From Myxococcales bacterium (GTDB taxonomy: Bacteria > Myxococcota > Myxococcia > Myxococcales > Myxococcaceae): a DNA stretch of 64,000 nucleotides. The stretch spans positions 62,001-126,000 of the forward strand of contig JACPVI010000039.1 in assembly GCA_016191815.1 (NCBI GenBank). The letters run 5' to 3'. The position numbers and the translations under genes are program-made. Positions 59,945-64,000 of this stretch are shown in pieces (the first letter of the stretch is position 1; each line of letters starts with the position of its first letter). The notes beneath the pieces were generated by a model, which was not told where the DNA came from, did no database searches, and saw only the letters and a list, made by a program, of their open reading frames with translations.

Positions 59945-61291
59945 ATGGAGCGAGCTGTGCGGATGCTGTGCTTCGCCGCGGCGCTGGCGCTGATCGCCTG
60001 CGGCCCGAGGCCCAAGAAAGTCTACGACGGCGGCGAGGAGGACGCCGGCGAGGACGCGGGCGTGGACGGTGGGCGCCCCGCGGGAGAGAACCCGCCAACC
60101 GGGTACTCGGTCGCGGTGGAGCAGCCGGCGACGGTGCCGGCGACCAACCGGTTAGGCATCTCGGTAGCGATGGCGCTGGATCAGAACGAGCAGCCGATGC
60201 TCGCCTACCTCCACGAGGACCCCAACGGCGACGGGGTGGCGCAGGACGGGCGGGTGTCGTTCACCCGGTGGAACGGGGTCGAGAAGAAGTGGGAGGACGT
60301 CCGCACCATCGAAACCGTCGGCCAGGTGGACACCAGCCACCCGCACCGGCAAGTGGCGATCGCCCGCGACTCCTCCTCCGGAAAGCTGGGGATCGCCTAC
60401 CTCAAGTCCGGGGGCCAGGTGAGGCTCGCCACCAGCGACGACGAGGGCGCGAACTGGACCCTGGAGACCGCGAGCGGGGCGAACCCCAACGCCCGCCCGC
60501 TCACGGATCCCGCGCTCGGGATGGCCGGCGGGCAGACCTACCTCGCCTACCACGAGGCGCAGCGGCGCTGCGCGGGGCCGGCCTGCGGCTCGGTGATCCT
60601 CCGGTCGCGCACCGGAACAGGCGCCTTCTCCGACTCGGAGGCGCCGCTCGTCGGCGGAGCGGAGGCCCAGCTTCCGATGCCCATCGCGCTCGCGCTGGAC
60701 TCGTCAGGGAAGCCGGGTGTCGCGTATTTCCTCCATTCCAGCGCCTCGGCGACGGTGGCCCTCGGTCTCTGGCGGCCCGCAGGCGGGGCGACCAAGGTGA
60801 TCGATTCGGAAGGAGTCGCCGATGCCACTCCGTCGGTGAGCTTGGCCTTCGCCGGGACGCTCCCCCGGCTGGCGTACCACCTCGCCGGCTCGGATCCGGC
60901 GGCGCAGCTGCGGTTCAGCGCCGCCACGGATGCGGCGGGCACCTCCTGGGCGCCCGCGGTCGCCATCCCGAGGAACGGCTCGGTGTCCGATCCTGAAGGC
61001 ACCAGGTGGTACCAGGCGGTGGCTGCGCAAGGCGCGAAGGTGTCGATCGCCGCCAACTTCGCCATCGCCACGCAGCCGTCGCAGAGCTGCGGCGGGCCCA
61101 AGCTGGCTCGCTCCTCGAACGGAACGGACTTCACCGTCTGCAGCCCCGACGGAGGGAAGGTATTCGGCTTCGCCGGGCTCTGGGCCAACCTCAGGTACTC
61201 GAGCGGAGGGAAGCTGACGCTGGCCTTCCTCTACGACAGCAAGGCGAATCCGACCATCCGCCCTGGGGTGGTGATCTGGCGCGAGCCGTAG
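59945..61291 (+). CDS. Lipoprotein with beta-propeller-like repeats, 448 aa
   Basis: The signal peptide ends in ALIAC, a lipobox (cysteine at residue 19). A short acidic spacer (GGEEDAGEDAGVDGG) then leads to about 400 residues of repeating strand patterns: VAMALDQNEQPMLAYLHEDP, VAIARDSSSGKLGIAYLKSG, IALALDSSGKPGVAYFLHSS and SLAFAGTLPRLAYHLAGSD. These resemble sialidase- or neuraminidase-like propeller blades without the catalytic residues. Secreted binding or scaffold function is probable. ATG 59945. Confidence 0.8.
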   Translation: MERAVRMLCFAAALALIACGPRPKKVYDGGEEDAGEDAGVDGGRPAGENPPTGYSVAVEQPATVPATNRLGISVAMALDQNEQPMLAYLHEDPNGDGVAQDGRVSFTRWNGVEKKWEDVRTIETVGQVDTSHPHRQVAIARDSSSGKLGIAYLKSGGQVRLATSDDEGANWTLETASGANPNARPLTDPALGMAGGQTYLAYHEAQRRCAGPACGSVILRSRTGTGAFSDSEAPLVGGAEAQLPMPIALALDSSGKPGVAYFLHSSASATVALGLWRPAGGATKVIDSEGVADATPSVSLAFAGTLPRLAYHLAGSDPAAQLRFSAATDAAGTSWAPAVAIPRNGSVSDPEGTRWYQAVAAQGAKVSIAANFAIATQPSQSCGGPKLARSSNGTDFTVCSPDGGKVFGFAGLWANLRYSSGGKLTLAFLYDSKANPTIRPGVVIWREP

Positions 61292-61387
61292 TTCACCATC
61301 ACGGCCTCGGCCGGCTCGTGCTCTGCCAGGGGTGTGCTGACAGGGCAGGCCAGTCGCGTTGCGCCTGCTGCGGCGACCGATTCTCTC

Positions 61388-61421
61388 GCTGCGGGGCGCA
61401 TGTCCTAAGGACACCCGCAGC
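61388..61421. terminator. Bulged hairpin between convergent genes, possible bidirectional terminator
   Basis: GCTGCGGG (61388-61395) pairs with CCCGCAGC (61414-61421). Inside it TGTCC (61101+300, i.e. 61401-61405) pairs with GGACA (61409-61413) around a TAA loop, with a five-base bulge on the left arm (61396-61400). There is no T-run. The location, in the 196-base gap between two convergent genes, fits a shared terminator. Confidence 0.4.
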
Positions 61422-61487
61422 CCAGGCCGCGGCTCGTCGCTGCGCTGCTCGACGTGCCCCGGGCTGAATGCGCCACTGGCCGCGCAG

Positions 61488-62552
61488 TCAGAGGCAGTCC
61501 TGCTCGGTGATGCCCACGGCCCGAGCCGCGTCGCAGCGCAGCTGGCGCGCCTCCGGGGCGAGCTGGTGTGACGGGTGGCGCCTCATGAACTCGCCTGCGG
61601 AGCGGAGCGCCGCCTTCGGATCGCTCAGCGCCGAGCGCTCGATGCGCGCCTTCTCGACCAAGGCGAGCGGGGACCAGGTCGAGTCTTCCATCGAAGCCAG
61701 CTCCTCCAGTGCGGAGATCGCTTCGAGGTATCGAGCCTGCGCCCTCAGCAGTCGCGCCGAGCGCCAGAGATCGACCGCGAGCCGGCGGCCTGCGTCGGCC
61801 AGGCCGGAGGCCGACTCGCTCCTCTCGTCAGGTTCCGATTCAATCTTGGTCCGCGCAGTGGCGGCGTCGGGCGTCCGGCCAGTCTTCACCGCGCTGCTGG
61901 CAGCCGCCGACGGCTCCCTCGACTGCGACTCGATGGTCAGATCCCACGACTCGAGGATCGGGTCCTGCTCCGAATTGGCGAGGAGCCGCCCCGACGCGGC
62001 GTGCAGCTCGAATCCCTGCGTCACCAGGAATTCCTCTTCGCCCACGCGGGCGGCGACCTTGCCCTGGTGCACGGCGACGGAGGGGCCGCCGTCGAGCCCG
62101 ACTGTGAACACCGTCCCGACCGCCTCCACGGTCATCCCGCCTGCGGAGACGAGCAGCCGGTGCGCCGCAACGCCGTGGAAGAGCCGGAAGCCGACCTCGC
62201 CTCCGGTGACCTCGATGATCGATGAGGAGTCGTCAGCGCGATACACGTGGAAACGACCGCCCTCGTGGACGTTGAGCACCACCCGGCGGCCCACCTGCAC
62301 GACCGTTCCGCGACGCTCCACCTTCGTCGGGGCCTCCGCAGCTGGGCGCTTCGAGCCGACCCAGAGCGCGATGCCTGCCGCGGTCGCCACGGCGCCCCAA
62401 GCGATCGCCGCGACTGCCGCCCAGAGCGGCCAGCGCCGCGGTCGCGCCACGCGGTTGGCGAGGACGCGGCTGACTGCGCGATGCCCGTACTCTTCTCGCA
62501 ACGCAAGTCTCCGCGCATGCTCGAGAGCGGTCTCCAGCTCAGAATCGGCCAT
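61488..62552 (-). CDS. FecR-domain membrane protein with C-terminal TPR-like region, 354 aa
   Basis: A single-membrane-span regulator of the FecR class. The N-terminal cytoplasmic 42 residues are followed by a membrane helix (WPLWAAVAAIAWGAVATAAG), then the FecR domain: RRGTVVQVGRRVVLNVHEGG, EVTGGEVGFRLFHG, GMTVEAVGTVFTVGLD, VAVHQGKVAARVGEEEFLVT. The last 110 residues form a helical, TPR-like part (RYLEAISALEELASMEDSTW, DPKAALRSAGEFMRRHPSHQ). In this type, an ECF sigma factor and a FecR-like anti-sigma usually act together. The sigma gene lies upstream at 63802 on the same strand. It overlaps the preceding gene by 14 bases. Confidence 0.85.
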   Translation of the reverse strand: MADSELETALEHARRLALREEYGHRAVSRVLANRVARPRRWPLWAAVAAIAWGAVATAAGIALWVGSKRPAAEAPTKVERRGTVVQVGRRVVLNVHEGGRFHVYRADDSSSIIEVTGGEVGFRLFHGVAAHRLLVSAGGMTVEAVGTVFTVGLDGGPSVAVHQGKVAARVGEEEFLVTQGFELHAASGRLLANSEQDPILESWDLTIESQSREPSAAASSAVKTGRTPDAATARTKIESEPDERSESASGLADAGRRLAVDLWRSARLLRAQARYLEAISALEELASMEDSTWSPLALVEKARIERSALSDPKAALRSAGEFMRRHPSHQLAPEARQLRCDAARAVGITEQDCL

Positions 62553-63741
62553 GGATCACCAAGCCGGTCGGCGCGGGCGCGACGGCTACTTCGAGCGGCA
62601 GCTTTTCGAGCTCTATGCGGGCGACGAAGTCCTCCGCGGGGCCATCGAGGAAAGCGGCCGAGAGCAGGGTGGGGCCCATGAGCAGCGTCAATCCGCTCAT
62701 CAGGGTGCTGACGGGCTCGGGGTTGGGCGCCAGGAGCCAATAGCCGGCCAGGCCGGCGGCTCCGGCGATGAGCGCGCTCGCCGGCATCCACCAGGTCCTT
62801 CCCCGCGCCTGGGCGCGGACCGCGCATTGCTCCAGCGCGGAAACCCGCTCCGCGCGCTCGCCCGGCGCGGCGAGCCGAACCGAGTCGAAGTGGCGCAATT
62901 GCTCGGCCGCCGTGCACGCCGGCCGGTTGATCCCCGACAGGAGCAGCAGGCCGCCGCTGAGCGCGAGCGCCGAGCCGGTGATCAGAAAGGCCGGCCGGTA
63001 GCCGCGCGGCATCACCACCGTGTCGGTGCCGTCGAGCGTGTAGACGTCTCCCGGAGAGTATCCGGCGGCGAGCGCGCCCATCCCGAGGCCGACGAGCCCG
63101 AGCGACACCGGAAGCTCGATCTGCAACGGGTTGCGATCGTCGAGGAACGGCCCCACCAGCGCCCCGGCGACGGTGACGGATGCGCCGGTGATGCCCAGGT
63201 TGCGCGCCGACGGGGAGTTCGACGTCATCATCATCGGGAAGATGAGGGTAATGGGCGTCGTCAGGACCGAAGCGGCGGAGACGCCGAGGGACACGGCTTT
63301 CGCCTGGGCCGCGCCGTAGGGCCCCTGCCGCTCGGCGAGGATCTCGGTGAGCTTCACCTTCTTCTCCAGGCGCGGCTCGAGCTTCGGGCCGGGGAGACCC
63401 TGGGCCCTCTCCGCTCCATGCCTCTCGACCAGCGCCGTCGCCACCGCCGCCACCTCTGCGACCGCGGCCTCGGTCTCGGGGGGAAGACGTTCCAAGATTC
63501 TGGCTCGGGCCTCGCCGCTGCTGGGCTCCTCCAGGAGCACGGCCCAGCGGCCCCCGTCCCTCCGCACGCGCAGCAGGAGCCCCAGCCGCGAGAGCGAGAC
63601 TCCGTCCCGGATCAGCTCCTCGACCGCGCGCTGCTCCAGTTGCGTCTCCGTCCAGGCCGGTGTCGCTTCGGTGGCCGAGGCTGCCGCCGCCGGTGAGAGG
63701 GAGACGGCGAGCAGCAAGACTCGAGGGACAGTGAGCTTCAC
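62539..63741 (-). CDS. Multi-span membrane protein in sigma/FecR operon, 400 aa
   Basis: GTG 63741 (AGGAAG upstream) begins a signal peptide (MKLTVPRVLLLAVSLSPAAA). A soluble charged region to about residue 135 follows (RILERLPPETEAAVAEVAAV). Then come about six hydrophobic segments, e.g. AVSLGVSAASVLTTPITLIF, NLGITGASVTVAGALVGPFL, RPAFLITGSALALSGGLLLL and TWWMPASALIAGAAGLAGYW. It lies between the ECF sigma gene and the FecR-like gene on the minus strand, with its stop inside the latter. It could be a sensor or target of that system. No named family. Confidence 0.75.
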   Translation of the reverse strand: MKLTVPRVLLLAVSLSPAAAASATEATPAWTETQLEQRAVEELIRDGVSLSRLGLLLRVRRDGGRWAVLLEEPSSGEARARILERLPPETEAAVAEVAAVATALVERHGAERAQGLPGPKLEPRLEKKVKLTEILAERQGPYGAAQAKAVSLGVSAASVLTTPITLIFPMMMTSNSPSARNLGITGASVTVAGALVGPFLDDRNPLQIELPVSLGLVGLGMGALAAGYSPGDVYTLDGTDTVVMPRGYRPAFLITGSALALSGGLLLLSGINRPACTAAEQLRHFDSVRLAAPGERAERVSALEQCAVRAQARGRTWWMPASALIAGAAGLAGYWLLAPNPEPVSTLMSGLTLLMGPTLLSAAFLDGPAEDFVARIELEKLPLEVAVAPAPTGLVIHGRF

Positions 63742-63801
63742 GATCAGCTTCCTTTGGGCTCCATCGACGGAGCACCCACGCGCCCGGCCTTCGCGATCTC
63801 C

Positions 63802-64000
63802 CTAGTGGCGAGCGGCGCTGAGATTCGTCAAAACGCGGGCGGCGGAGGAGCGCGGCTCACCTCCGCGCATCATCTGCTCCAGCTCCGCGCGGGCGTGCCG
63901 GCAGCGGCTGGCGACGGTGTTGGCGAAGGTGCCGAGCACCGCGGCGGCTTCCTGCGCGGTCATCTCCAGCACCTCCAGCAGCACGAAGGCCTCGCGCTTC
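63802..64000 (-). CDS. ECF sigma factor, C-terminal end (truncated by window)
   Basis: The reading frame enters from the window edge and stops at 63802. The visible 65 residues contain a sigma region 4: REAFVLLEVLEMTAQEAAAV, then LGTFANTVASRCRHARAELE, the recognition helix that contacts the -35 element. It ends RVLTNLSAARH. The N-terminal sigma region 2 lies beyond 64000. The order sigma factor, membrane protein, FecR-like protein on one strand is a recognised regulatory arrangement. Confidence 0.85.
   Translation of the reverse strand, partial: KREAFVLLEVLEMTAQEAAAVLGTFANTVASRCRHARAELEQMMRGGEPRSSAARVLTNLSAARH

Overview
The window is high-GC bacterial DNA, most likely from a myxobacterium-like member of the Myxococcota (formerly Deltaproteobacteria). 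I infer this from the many lipoproteins with TPR or HEAT repeats, the AgmX/PglI-type protein, EF-hand proteins, MshEN and cyclic-nucleotide-domain proteins, and a xerD-trpS-scpA-scpB-rluB housekeeping block. Genus cannot be read from the sequence alone. There are no rRNA genes, no complete tRNA genes and no CRISPR arrays.

LEFT THIRD (1 to about 23,085): a mobile genomic island whose left end lies outside the window. Its right end is marked by a 3' fragment of an initiator tRNA-fMet gene (23,039-23,080), followed by a terminator-like hairpin. Inside are two sub-regions. The first (1-6,056) looks like a phage satellite or integrative element: an AlpA-type regulator, a large DnaG-like primase fused to a P-loop ATPase, a 9-bp iteron cluster directly downstream of it, a small HTH protein resembling small terminase subunits, and a short tyrosine recombinase. 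The second (6,203-22,982) is defence cargo. Seven genes overlap end to start: an HTH regulator, hsdM, hsdS, a PrrC/RloC-like ATPase-nuclease with a CxxC zinc hook, rhuM, a frameshifted hsdR, and an AlbA/Schlafen-type ATP-binding protein. Then come four iterated 10-bp repeats, an SNF2 helicase with a SWIM zinc-finger partner, a Clp-fold SDH-type serine protease coupled to a 71-residue protein, and an unknown protein on the opposite strand.

MIDDLE (23,164-29,428): accessory chromosomal genes. These are two EF-hand proteins (the second frameshifted), a lipoprotein/membrane protein/twin SAF-domain cluster, a VTT-family membrane protein and a KGG-repeat stress protein.

RIGHT (29,445-64,000): mostly ordinary chromosome. 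It holds two adjacent CPA2-type antiporters, a YciO/Sua5-type protein, xerD-trpS-scpA-scpB-rluB, and a HEAT lipoprotein followed by a TPR protein with two cyclic-nucleotide domains. Next are an MshEN protein, a degenerate phosphoesterase lipoprotein, an ArsB/CitM-type transporter divergent from rtcA, sppA, a polytopic membrane protein, mrp/apbC and several small envelope proteins. Last are a fatty-acyl/butyryl-CoA cluster (3-hydroxyacyl-CoA dehydrogenase, enoyl-CoA hydratase, two acyl-CoA dehydrogenases, with an AgmX-like protein between the last two) and an ECF sigma / membrane protein / FecR-like trio cut by the window end.

The most notable hypothesis is that the left third is a satellite-like integrative element with its own replication module, carrying a type I restriction locus guarded by an anticodon-nuclease-like toxin plus an SNF2/SWIM/protease module.
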